Assembly (NCBI GenBank): GCA_041821285.1
Contig: JBGUER010000037.1
Coordinates: 1-19,476 of the forward strand
DNA from: JAJBWD01 sp041821285
GTDB lineage: Bacteria; Bacillota; Clostridia; Clostridiales; Clostridiaceae
Length of the DNA: 19,476 nucleotides
Reading direction: 5' to 3'
Below, piece by piece: positions 8,004-13,902 of this stretch. How positions within the stretch are numbered: position 1 is the first letter of the stretch; each line of letters opens with the position of its first letter. A program made the position numbers and the translations under genes. The notes under the pieces were generated by a model, which was given only the letters and a program-made list of their open reading frames with translations, was not told the origin of the DNA and searched no databases.

Positions 8004-8558
8004 GTGGATTATAAAAATATAATTAAAAAAATAACTAAAGATAAAAAAAATAGTAATATTTTAATTGTTTTAATAATAGGGATAATATTAATTTTAGTAG
8101 GTAATTTTTTTTCTTCTATTGGGTCTCATGATGATGCTATAAGCAATGATAATTATACATCAAATTATGAAGAAAAGAAGAAAAGTGAACTTGAAACTAT
8201 ATTAAATAGTATTGATGGTATAGGAGAAACAAGAGTTATGATCACTTTTGAAAGTGGAGAAGAAAAAGTACCTGCTGTAAATAAGACAGATTCATTAAAT
8301 ACTACACAAGAGCAGGATAATTCTGGAGGTTTGCGTGAAACTACTGGTGAAAATAATCAAGAAACAGTTGTTATGCAAGGAAGTAGCGGAAGTAGTGACC
8401 CATTAATATTAAAAACTAATAACCCTAAAGTTGTTGGTGTGCTTATTGTTGCAGATGGAGCTTCTGATAGTATAACAAAACTTGAAATTAAAAAGATAAT
8501 ATCTTCGCTATTTGATATAAATATGGATAAAGTTAATGTTCTTGAAATGAAAAAATAG
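8004..8558 (+). CDS. spoIIIAG: Stage III sporulation protein AG, channel ring subunit
   Basis: A single-pass membrane protein whose outer domain forms the large ring of the feeding-tube channel. It has 184 residues: a basic N-terminus, a membrane helix at about 19-37 (ILIVLIIGIILILVGNFF), then a FliF/YscJ-type ring-building domain. That domain is split into a first part (ELETILNSIDGIGETRVMIT), a long polar insert rich in Thr, Gly and Ser, and a second part (KVVGVLIVADGASD, then LFDINMDKVNVLEMKK). The start is GTG. I prefer 8004 because AGGTGA at 7993-7998 is correctly spaced; GTG at 7995, directly after the spoIIIAF stop, is an alternative that adds three residues. Confidence 0.92.
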   Translation: MDYKNIIKKITKDKKNSNILIVLIIGIILILVGNFFSSIGSHDDAISNDNYTSNYEEKKKSELETILNSIDGIGETRVMITFESGEEKVPAVNKTDSLNTTQEQDNSGGLRETTGENNQETVVMQGSSGSSDPLILKTNNPKVVGVLIVADGASDSITKLEIKKIISSLFDINMDKVNVLEMKK

Positions 8559-8586
8559 TATATATTTTTATAACACTGCATATAAT
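8558..8586 (+). promoter_or_regulatory. Possible internal sigma-E promoter before spoIIIAH
   Basis: CATATAAT at 8579-8586 differs from the sigma-E -10 pattern CATACAAT at one base, and a GTATATAT at 8558-8565 stands 13 bases upstream, close to the KMATATTY -35 pattern. It lies in the 56-base gap between spoIIIAG and spoIIIAH, the widest gap within the operon. The same TATAAT could also act as a sigma-A box. Low confidence because of the AT-rich background. Confidence 0.3.
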
Positions 8587-8614
8587 TTTAAAGAATAAAG
8601 GATGGAGGTAATAT

Positions 8615-9118
8615 ATGAATAAAAAACAAATTGGGATTGTTATTACTTTACTTGCACTTATTATTGTTGCAGGTATAGCAGCTACAAAGGTGCAAAGCCC
8701 ATTATATGTAAATACGGATGATTCTGGTACAAGTGCAATTTCTTTAAATGATGAAAGTAAAAGTCAAAGTACTGAAGATTATTTTATTGAAACTAGATTG
8801 ACAAGAGAACAAAGTACGCAATCTACTTTGCAGAGTTTGAAGGATATGGTAGATGATGCTAATGCTCCAGAGGAAAGCAGAACTACCGCTTCAGAAAAAT
8901 ACAATGAAATTGCAGCTACTAATTTAAATGAAACTAAAATAGAAGCACAAGTGAAAGCAAAAGGATATGAGGATGCATTATGTATAATCAATGAAGAAAA
9001 AGCAAGTATAATTTTAAAAAGTGATGAAGAAATAACAGATAAACAAGCAAAAGAAATTCAGGAAATTGTTATGTCTGTTGCAGATATTGCAAATGTGGAT
9101 ATACAAGTTAAAGAATAA
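8615..9118 (+). CDS. spoIIIAH: Stage III sporulation protein AH, SpoIIQ-binding channel subunit
   Basis: A single-pass membrane protein of the mother cell whose outer domain binds forespore SpoIIQ across the intermembrane space. It has 167 residues: a membrane helix at about 5-25 (QIGIVITLLALIIVAGIAAT), a polar linker (about 26-60), a helical stretch with SRTTASEKYNEIA, and a C-terminal ring-building domain (about 105-167, including AKGYEDALCIINEEKASIIL and SVADIANVDIQVKE). It is shorter than the Bacillus protein (about 218 residues), mainly in the linker. A strong GGAGG at 8604-8608 precedes the start. Confidence 0.92.
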   Translation: MNKKQIGIVITLLALIIVAGIAATKVQSPLYVNTDDSGTSAISLNDESKSQSTEDYFIETRLTREQSTQSTLQSLKDMVDDANAPEESRTTASEKYNEIAATNLNETKIEAQVKAKGYEDALCIINEEKASIILKSDEEITDKQAKEIQEIVMSVADIANVDIQVKE

Positions 9119-9147
9119 TTGTATTGCTATAGTTTATTTGCTATAAT
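9119..9147 (+). promoter_or_regulatory. Promoter of asp23, extended -10 type
   Basis: TTGTAT at 9119-9124, a 17-base spacer and TATAAT at 9142-9147, with TGC directly before the -10 box, make a convincing sigma-A promoter. It starts at the last base of spoIIIAH's stop-proximal region and reads into asp23. The 8-base sequence TTGCTATA occurs twice here (9124-9131 and 9138-9145). Confidence 0.65.
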
Positions 9148-9187
9148 AAATACATAAGATTAGTATATAAATTAGGGGGTACCAATT

Positions 9188-9577
9188 ATGGATGAAAATA
9201 TAAATGAAATAGACATGGGTATAGTTAAAATATCTGATGAAGTAGTAGGTGTTATTTCAGCTTTAGCTACAACGGAAATAGACGGTGTTGCTGGAATGAG
9301 TGATAGTTTGGTTGGAGGAATAGCACATATACTTAAAGGGAAGAAGAATTTATCTAAAGGAGTAAAGGTGAATGTACTTGAAGATAGTTCTTCAGTGGAT
9401 TTATATATAGTTGTAGACTATGGTGTAAATATTGCCGAAGTATCTAAGCTTGTTCAAGAAAATGTTAAAAAGGCAGTTGAAACAATGACTGGTTTAACAG
9501 TTTCACAGGTCAACATTCATGTTGAAAATGTGTCTATTTCAAAATCAGAAGTAGAAATTGATGAAAATGAAAATTAA
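9188..9577 (+). CDS. Asp23/Gls24 family envelope stress protein (YqhY type)
   Basis: A 129-residue cytoplasmic protein with the full Asp23/DUF322 domain: GIVKISDEVVGVISALATTE (about 11-30), DGVAGMSD, then a strand region VDLYIVVDYGVNIAEVSKLV and TGLTVSQVNIHVENV. Members are linked to cell-envelope homeostasis, and the YqhY form of Bacillus sits in the same place and has been tied to control of fatty-acid synthesis. Here the accB and accC genes that precede yqhY in Bacillus are absent; spoIIIAH is the direct neighbour. It has its own promoter and a terminator, so it is a single-gene unit. GGGGG at 9175-9179 is the ribosome site. Confidence 0.92.
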   Translation: MDENINEIDMGIVKISDEVVGVISALATTEIDGVAGMSDSLVGGIAHILKGKKNLSKGVKVNVLEDSSSVDLYIVVDYGVNIAEVSKLVQENVKKAVETMTGLTVSQVNIHVENVSISKSEVEIDENEN

Positions 9578-9602
9578 TACCCTTTCATAGGGTGTTTTTT
9601 TT
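9576..9602 (+). terminator. Rho-independent terminator after asp23
   Basis: ATACCC and GGGTGT flank a short loop (core pairs 9580-9582 with 9590-9592, extended by A-T and G-T pairs), followed by eight T residues at 9595-9602. The stem begins within the asp23 stop codon. Confidence 0.8.
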
Positions 9603-9614
9603 ATGAAAAATTAC

Positions 9615-9643
9615 TTTATTAATTGGATGTATAACTGTATAAT
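9615..9643 (+). promoter_or_regulatory. Promoter of the nusB-folD-xseA-xseB-ispA operon
   Basis: TATAAT at 9638-9643 with TTTATT 17 bases upstream (9615-9620). It follows the asp23 terminator and lies 81 bases before nusB. The -10 box is perfect and the -35 box is poor. Confidence 0.5.
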
Positions 9644-9723
9644 AGCTATAGTATGTTAAGTATGAAATATTTACAATATGATAATAATGATAAAAGCAAT
9701 ATAAAGTTATGAGGAGGAAAGTT

Positions 9724-10119
9724 ATGAATAGGAGATACTCAAGAGAAGTAGCGATGAAACTATTGTTTCAGATGGGAATAAATAAAGAAGAGGTGGACAC
9801 CACAGTAAATGAGTATTTAAATTTAAACGTTAAAGAATCTAAGGGGTTAGACATAGACTATGTAAATCGTGTATTAGAGGGCGTAGAAAAGAACAAAGAA
9901 GAAATAGATAGCAGTATTCAAGAAAAGTTAGTTAAATGGAAGCTAGATAGAATATCAAAGGTAGATTTGGCTATTTTAAGAGAGTGTGTGTATGAAATTT
10001 TATTTGAAGATGATATTCCAACTAAAGTTTCTGTTAATGAAGCTATAGAATTATCTAAAAAATATAGTGTAGAAAGTTCTACAAAGTTTATAAATGGAGT
10101 TTTAGGAAATTTCTTTTAA
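9724..10119 (+). CDS. nusB: Transcription antitermination factor NusB
   Basis: A small all-helical RNA-binding protein that, with NusE (ribosomal protein S10), recognises boxA and keeps RNA polymerase reading through rRNA operons. At 131 residues the length is standard. Landmarks are the N-terminal RRYSREVAMKLLFQMG (3-18), WKLDRISKVDLAILRECVYE in the middle and the C-terminal VSVNEAIELSKKYSVESSTK followed by FINGVLGNFF. The ATG at 9724 is fixed by GGAGG at 9713-9717. An upstream in-frame start at 9709 would place the ribosome site inside the gene. Confidence 0.96.
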   Translation: MNRRYSREVAMKLLFQMGINKEEVDTTVNEYLNLNVKESKGLDIDYVNRVLEGVEKNKEEIDSSIQEKLVKWKLDRISKVDLAILRECVYEILFEDDIPTKVSVNEAIELSKKYSVESSTKFINGVLGNFF

Positions 10120-10129
10120 GGAGGTATTT

Positions 10130-10975
10130 ATGGGTAAGGTTATAGATGGAAGAAGTTTGGCTAGAATCTATAAAGAAGAAATAAAAGAAAAATTATTAAA
10201 AATAAAAGAAATAGATAATATTGAACCTGTTGTTGCCAATATTTTAATAGGTAGTGATGGTGGGTCTAAATATTATTTTAATAGTGAAAATAAAGTATTT
10301 GGTGATTTAGGTATAAAAATAAAAAATTTTATAATGGAAGATACTGTAGAAGAAAATGAAATAATAGATTTAATTGAAAAATTAAATGTAGATTGTAATG
10401 TACATGGAATTATGTTGTTTTTACCTCTTCCAGTTCATTTAAATCAAAAAAGAATAACTTCAGCAATTTCATATAAAAAAGATTTAGATGGTCTTACAGA
10501 TATAAATATAGGGAAACTATATAAAGGAGAAAAATGTTTTATTCCAAATACTCCTCGCAGTGTAATAGAATTAATAAAATCAACTGGTATTGATATTAAT
10601 GGAAAAAATGTCGTAGTTTTAGGAAGAAGTAACATAGTTGGCAAACCTTGTGCACAGCTATTGTTGAATGAAAATGCAACTGTTACTATATGTCATTCTA
10701 AAACAAAAGATATAGAAAAAATATCAAGTACTGCAGATATTTTAGTAAGTGGAATAGGAAAGCCTAAATTTGTTAATAGAAATTTTATAAAATTTGGGGC
10801 TATAGTTATTGATGTTGGAACAAGTAATGTAAATGGTAAAATCACAGGGGATGTAGATTTTGATGATGTTTTAGATGTGGCATCATATGTATCCCCTGTT
10901 CCAGGCGGTGTTGGTTCTTTGACTATATTAATGCTTGCTTGTAATTTATGTGAGGCAATATATTATGATAATTAA
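10130..10975 (+). CDS. folD: FolD, methylenetetrahydrofolate dehydrogenase; cyclohydrolase site altered
   Basis: FolD normally oxidises 5,10-methylene-THF with NADP and then hydrolyses methenyl-THF to 10-formyl-THF. The 281 residues include the folate domain, KDLDGLTDINIGKL (117-130), the nucleotide-binding VVLGRSNIVGKP and the C-terminal VSPVPGGVGSLT (254-265). Two key positions are changed. An ungapped alignment of GSDGGSKYYFNSENKVF with the usual GDDPASxxYVxxKxKxC puts Glu53 at the catalytic lysine (E. coli Lys54, human Lys56), although Tyr49 and Lys55 are kept. In LFLPLP, Phe97 replaces the glutamine of VQLPLP (E. coli Gln98, human Gln100). Asp120 is kept. The final GPMT motif reads GSLT. 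Dehydrogenase activity is likely kept and cyclohydrolase activity probably lost. AGGAGG lies just upstream; the end overlaps xseA by 11 bases. Confidence 0.92.
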   Translation: MGKVIDGRSLARIYKEEIKEKLLKIKEIDNIEPVVANILIGSDGGSKYYFNSENKVFGDLGIKIKNFIMEDTVEENEIIDLIEKLNVDCNVHGIMLFLPLPVHLNQKRITSAISYKKDLDGLTDINIGKLYKGEKCFIPNTPRSVIELIKSTGIDINGKNVVVLGRSNIVGKPCAQLLLNENATVTICHSKTKDIEKISSTADILVSGIGKPKFVNRNFIKFGAIVIDVGTSNVNGKITGDVDFDDVLDVASYVSPVPGGVGSLTILMLACNLCEAIYYDN

Positions 10976-12155
10976 GACTTTATCTGTTTCCGAAATTAAT
11001 AATTATGTAAAAAAATTATTTGATTATGATTATATATTGAAAAATGTAAGCATAAAAGGAGAAATATCAAACCTTAAAATGCATTCAAGTGGTCATATTT
11101 ATTTTTCTTTAAAAGATGAAAATTCTAAAATAAATTGCATAATGTTTAAAACTGATGCTAAATACATAAAATTTGACTTGGAAAATGGAATAAATGTATT
11201 GGTAAAGGGAAGAATTTCAGTATATAACAAAGAAGGCACATATCAACTATACGCCAATGAAATAAAACCAGATGGTATAGGTGAATTATATTTATCTTAT
11301 GAAAAATTAAAAAATAAATTAGCAAGTGAAGGCTTATTTGATGAAAGATACAAACTTAATATACCTAAATATCCCCAAAAGATAGCTGTGATAACTTCAC
11401 CTACAGGAGCAGCTATTCGAGATATTATAAATGTAATAAAAAGAAGAAATACAAATGTAGAAATTTGTATTTTTGGTGCTTTAGTTCAAGGAATGAATGG
11501 TGCACAATCTATTGTAAATGCTATTGAAAAAGTTAATTCAATAAAAGGATATGATATGATAATTTTATCTAGAGGGGGAGGCTCTTTAGAAGAATTATGG
11601 TGTTTTAATGAAGAAATTGTGGCGTATTCTATATTTAATTCTAAAATTCCAATAATAACAGGAGTAGGACATGAAACAGATTTTACTATAGCAGATTTTG
11701 TTTCAGATCTAAGGGCTCCAACACCATCTGCAGCTGCAGAATTAGCTGTTCCTATGAAAACAGATTTAGAAAATGATATTAAAAATATAAGAAATCATTT
11801 AACAAATATGATAAATAATATTATTAACTATCAAAAGGAAAATTTAAATAGTAAAAAAAATACTATTAAATTATATAGTCCTGAAAACTATATAGCTAAT
11901 GAAATGTTAAAGATAGAAAATTATAATAAATCTATAGAAAATATAATTAAAAGAAAAACTATTATAGAAAAAAGTAAGCTTGAAGGATTAAACAGTCTAT
12001 TAAATGCGCATAATCCTTTAAATGTTTTAAATAAGGGGTATTCTTTAGTTACGGATAATAAAAATAAAGTAGTTAGTGATGTTTCATATTTAAATAGTTT
12101 AGATGAAATTAATATAACTGTTAAAAATGGAACAACTAAACTTAAAATAAATTAA
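10965..12155 (+). CDS. xseA: Exodeoxyribonuclease VII large subunit
   Basis: Catalytic subunit of the single-strand-specific nuclease ExoVII, which acts in mismatch and damage repair; it functions with several XseB subunits. The 396 residues comprise an N-terminal OB-fold (about 1-100, with GEISNLKMHSSGHIYFSLKD), the catalytic domain with TSPTGAAIRDI (144-154), RGGGSLEELWCFNEE (from about 203) and GVGHETDFTIADF (233-245), then a long helical region (about 270-345) that is predicted to form a coiled coil, and a small C-terminal beta segment with NKGYSLV. The ATG at 10965 overlaps folD, with TGAGG at 10950-10954. Confidence 0.96.
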   Translation: MIIKTLSVSEINNYVKKLFDYDYILKNVSIKGEISNLKMHSSGHIYFSLKDENSKINCIMFKTDAKYIKFDLENGINVLVKGRISVYNKEGTYQLYANEIKPDGIGELYLSYEKLKNKLASEGLFDERYKLNIPKYPQKIAVITSPTGAAIRDIINVIKRRNTNVEICIFGALVQGMNGAQSIVNAIEKVNSIKGYDMIILSRGGGSLEELWCFNEEIVAYSIFNSKIPIITGVGHETDFTIADFVSDLRAPTPSAAAELAVPMKTDLENDIKNIRNHLTNMINNIINYQKENLNSKKNTIKLYSPENYIANEMLKIENYNKSIENIIKRKTIIEKSKLEGLNSLLNAHNPLNVLNKGYSLVTDNKNKVVSDVSYLNSLDEINITVKNGTTKLKIN

Positions 12156-12169
12156 GGTAGGAGATATTA

Positions 12170-12391
12170 ATGGTTAAAAAGGATAAATCCTATGAAGAAA
12201 TGATGGAGGATTTAAAAATAATAGTAGATAAACTAGAAAAGCAAGAAGTATCTTTAGAAGAATCTATGAAAAGTTATGAACAAGGAATAAATCTTTGCAA
12301 CAAATTATATTTAAAGCTTAATCAGGCTGAAGAAAAAATAAAGATATTATCTGATAAAGGTGAAGAAATTTATAAATTAGAAGAGGAATAA
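12170..12391 (+). CDS. xseB: Exodeoxyribonuclease VII small subunit
   Basis: A 73-residue helical hairpin protein that wraps the helical arm of XseA. Family landmarks are SYEEMMEDLKIIVDKLEKQE (7-26), the SLEESMKSYEQGINL turn and the second helix with LNQAEEKIKIL. Highly charged, with no membrane segment. GTAGGAG at 12156-12162 is the ribosome site, and the gene sits 14 bases after xseA and two before ispA. Confidence 0.95.
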   Translation: MVKKDKSYEEMMEDLKIIVDKLEKQEVSLEESMKSYEQGINLCNKLYLKLNQAEEKIKILSDKGEEIYKLEEE

Positions 12392-12393
12392 AC

Positions 12394-13260
12394 ATGAATA
12401 TATTGGAAATTAAAACATATTATGAAAAACATTTAAATAGTTATTTTAAAGATAAAGGTAGTTATGAAAAAATAATATATCAAGCAATGGACTATAGTTT
12501 AAATGTGGGGGGGAAGAGGATAAGACCTATTCTCTTAATGTCTTGTTTTCAGATGTATGAAAAGGATATAAAAAAATCACTTTCATTAGCATACGCTATT
12601 GAAATGATCCACACATATTCTTTAATTCATGACGATTTACCTGCTATGGATAATGATGACCTGAGACGAGGAAAACCTACAAATCATAAAGTTTATGGAG
12701 AATCATTAGCTATTTTAGCAGGTGATGGTTTATTAAATGAAGCATTTAATATTATGTTTGATTATTGTATAGAAAATCCTAATGCTATAATGGCTTGCAG
12801 TGTAATTTCGCATAATTCATCCTGCGAAGGTATGATTGGTGGGCAAGTGGTTGATATATTAAGTGAAAATAAAGAGATAGACAAAGATGAATTGGAATTT
12901 ATGCACAAGAAAAAAACGGGTGCTTTAATTAAGGCAGCTATATTATCTGGTGCATATTTAGGTTGTGCTCCAAAGGAAGATATAGAAAAATTATCTTTGT
13001 TTGGTGATAAGCTTGGATTAATATTTCAAATAGTTGATGATATTTTAGACGTAGAAGGAGATAGTAATCTTTTAGGTAAAAATACTAATTGCGATATAAC
13101 AAATAATAAAAGAAATTTCATAACATTTTACGGATTAGATAAATGTAAAGAAATTAGTGAAAAGCTAAATACAGAGTGCATTGATATATTAAAATCATTG
13201 AATAGAGATACTAGTAATTTAATTGAACTTACTAACATGCTAATACGTAGGAAACACTAG
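12394..13260 (+). CDS. ispA: Farnesyl diphosphate synthase
   Basis: A trans-prenyltransferase that joins isopentenyl and dimethylallyl or geranyl diphosphate to give farnesyl diphosphate for quinone, undecaprenyl and other isoprenoids. The 288 residues are typical. The first aspartate-rich motif is DDLPAMDNDDLRRG (80-93), with the two-residue insertion seen in bacterial FPP synthases and Tyr75 five positions before it, which limits chain length. GGKRIRP (about 37-43) binds diphosphate; GGQVVDI and the second motif DDILDVEGD (215-223) follow. The last gene of the nusB operon; dxs, also isoprenoid synthesis, lies 1.2 kb downstream beyond the structured RNA. A geranylgeranyl product cannot be fully excluded. 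Confidence 0.94.
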   Translation: MNILEIKTYYEKHLNSYFKDKGSYEKIIYQAMDYSLNVGGKRIRPILLMSCFQMYEKDIKKSLSLAYAIEMIHTYSLIHDDLPAMDNDDLRRGKPTNHKVYGESLAILAGDGLLNEAFNIMFDYCIENPNAIMACSVISHNSSCEGMIGGQVVDILSENKEIDKDELEFMHKKKTGALIKAAILSGAYLGCAPKEDIEKLSLFGDKLGLIFQIVDDILDVEGDSNLLGKNTNCDITNNKRNFITFYGLDKCKEISEKLNTECIDILKSLNRDTSNLIELTNMLIRRKH

Positions 13261-13264
13261 TTTA

Positions 13265-13293
13265 TTGTTAATACAATAAGATTATGTTATAAT
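13265..13293 (+). promoter_or_regulatory. Promoter of OLE RNA
   Basis: TTGTTA at 13265-13270, exactly 17 bases of spacer, then TATAAT at 13288-13293 with TGT directly before it (extended -10). This is the best promoter in the window. It predicts a transcript start near 13300, which coincides with the jump from AT-rich to GC-richer sequence. It begins 4 bases after the ispA stop codon. Confidence 0.75.
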
Positions 13294-13329
13294 ATAATTG
13301 ATACTGGTGGCACAGTATTCTAGTCAGGG

Positions 13330-13515
13330 AGGTATCTTTTGAAGACGGGGCTAAAAATCCGTTAAAGGGCATATCGATGAAGTTCCTTGTGCTTGCTTTT
13401 GACGCCCAGTCAGGGGCTTGTGCTGGGAGTAAAGAGGGATGGGGCGACCGTAATGGCATACGCAATTGACCCTACCTTCGTGGAGACCGTTTTATGTGTT
13501 CTAGGTGAGATACCT
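13330..13515 (+). other. Long-range helix closing the 5' domain of OLE RNA
   Basis: AGGTATCT at 13330-13337 is the exact reverse complement of AGATACCT at 13508-13515, giving 8 Watson-Crick pairs that enclose about 170 bases. Within this domain CCCAG (13405-13409) and CTGGG (13423-13427) form a local hairpin. Confidence 0.5.
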
Positions 13516-13665
13516 ATTATACGTGAATGGATTAAACCTGTATTGTGGTTTTATAGCTATGTACAGTGTAGCCTGCCTTGAGTGATCATGGGAGAGGTGA
13601 GAACAAACTAAGACTTTGGCCAAAGGATTAGCTTCTGCTTGCTGAAACCTTGTTTGCAAAAGAGG

Positions 13666-13701
13666 CTAGGATGATATCAAACTGTGGAGGAAATCTCCTA
13701 G
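13666..13701 (+). other. Hairpin in the central part of OLE RNA
   Basis: CTAGGA at 13666-13671 pairs perfectly with TCCTAG at 13696-13701. A smaller GGAG/CTCC pairing (13686-13689 with 13695-13698) overlaps it and would compete for the 3' strand. Confidence 0.45.
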
Positions 13702-13753
13702 ACTGAAATTAGTATATTAGGGATTGCAGTGCGGACTAAGTGGTAATCTAGTC

Positions 13754-13775
13754 CTGCTTATTGGTGACAAAGCAG
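13754..13775 (+). other. Six-bp hairpin in OLE RNA
   Basis: CTGCTT at 13754-13759 pairs with AAGCAG at 13770-13775 around a 10-base loop containing GGTGAC. Confidence 0.5.
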
Positions 13776-13796
13776 ATAAGGTATTAAAGGGAAACC

Positions 13797-13818
13797 GTCA
13801 AAATGGCGACATTTTGAT
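13797..13818 (+). other. GNRA-capped hairpin in the 3' part of OLE RNA
   Basis: CAAAATG (13799-13805), a GCGA tetraloop (13806-13809) and CATTTTG (13810-13816) make a perfect 7-bp stem, extended by one T-A and one G-T pair. GNRA loops are common tertiary-contact elements in large RNAs. Confidence 0.6.
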
Positions 13819-13844
13819 TGCCTTTTGGGAAATCCTACTGGACC

Positions 13845-13860
13845 TAAGCCGCAAGGTTTA
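13845..13860 (+). other. Second GNRA-capped hairpin near the 3' end of OLE RNA
   Basis: TAAGCC (13845-13850), a GCAA tetraloop (13851-13854) and GGTTTA (13855-13860) form a 6-bp stem with one G-U pair. It lies 29 bases before the ribosome site of the next gene. Confidence 0.55.
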
Positions 13861-13888
13861 CTTAATATGCTGCCACCATGTAAATTAT

Positions 13889-13902
13889 GGAGGAGTATTT
13901 TG
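13889..13902 (+). promoter_or_regulatory. Ribosome site that sets the TTG start of oapA
   Basis: GGAGGA at 13889-13894 stands 5 bases before TTG at 13900-13902. There is no ATG in this frame downstream until within the second membrane helix region, so TTG is the best start. An upstream CCAT (13876-13879) can pair with ATGG (13887-13890), which touches the first bases of this site. Confidence 0.7.

Larger units (their letters stand above)
13300..13890 (+). ncRNA. ole: OLE RNA (ornate large extremophilic RNA)
   Basis: A non-coding stretch of about 590 bases between ispA and a four-helix membrane protein gene just before dxs. OLE RNAs are about 600 nucleotides, lie in this isoprenoid gene neighbourhood in many Firmicutes and are followed by the gene of their protein partner OapA. 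Family work (mainly in Bacillus halodurans) shows that the RNA is abundant, gathers at the membrane with OapA and affects tolerance of cold, short-chain alcohols and magnesium. Visible here: base composition near 52% GC over 13381-13500, against about 25% in nearby genes; no frame with a ribosome site; a strong promoter at the 5' end; an 8-bp long-range helix (13330-13337 with 13508-13515); several hairpins, two with GNRA loops. No terminator separates it from the next gene, so it is probably the leader of that mRNA. I identify it from position, length, composition and structure, without a covariance-model score. Confidence 0.9.

Noticed and set aside
13304..13316. CTGGTGGCACAG resembling the T-box antiterminator motif
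   Set aside because: It is at the 5' end of the transcript instead of before a terminator, and no terminator/antiterminator pair or aminoacyl-tRNA or amino-acid gene follows.
13387..13581. Open frame of 64 codons inside the GC-rich block
   Set aside because: No ribosome site, composition unlike proteins of this genome, and it lies wholly within the structured RNA.
13614..13625. Perfect 12-base palindrome CTTTGGCCAAAG
   Set aside because: It has no loop, so it cannot form a simple hairpin; each half probably pairs elsewhere in the RNA or it is chance.
13825..13899. Upstream extension of the oapA frame to an ATG at 13825
   Set aside because: It would translate the 3' end of the RNA, including a GNRA hairpin, and lacks a ribosome site; TTG at 13900 has GGAGGA at the right distance.
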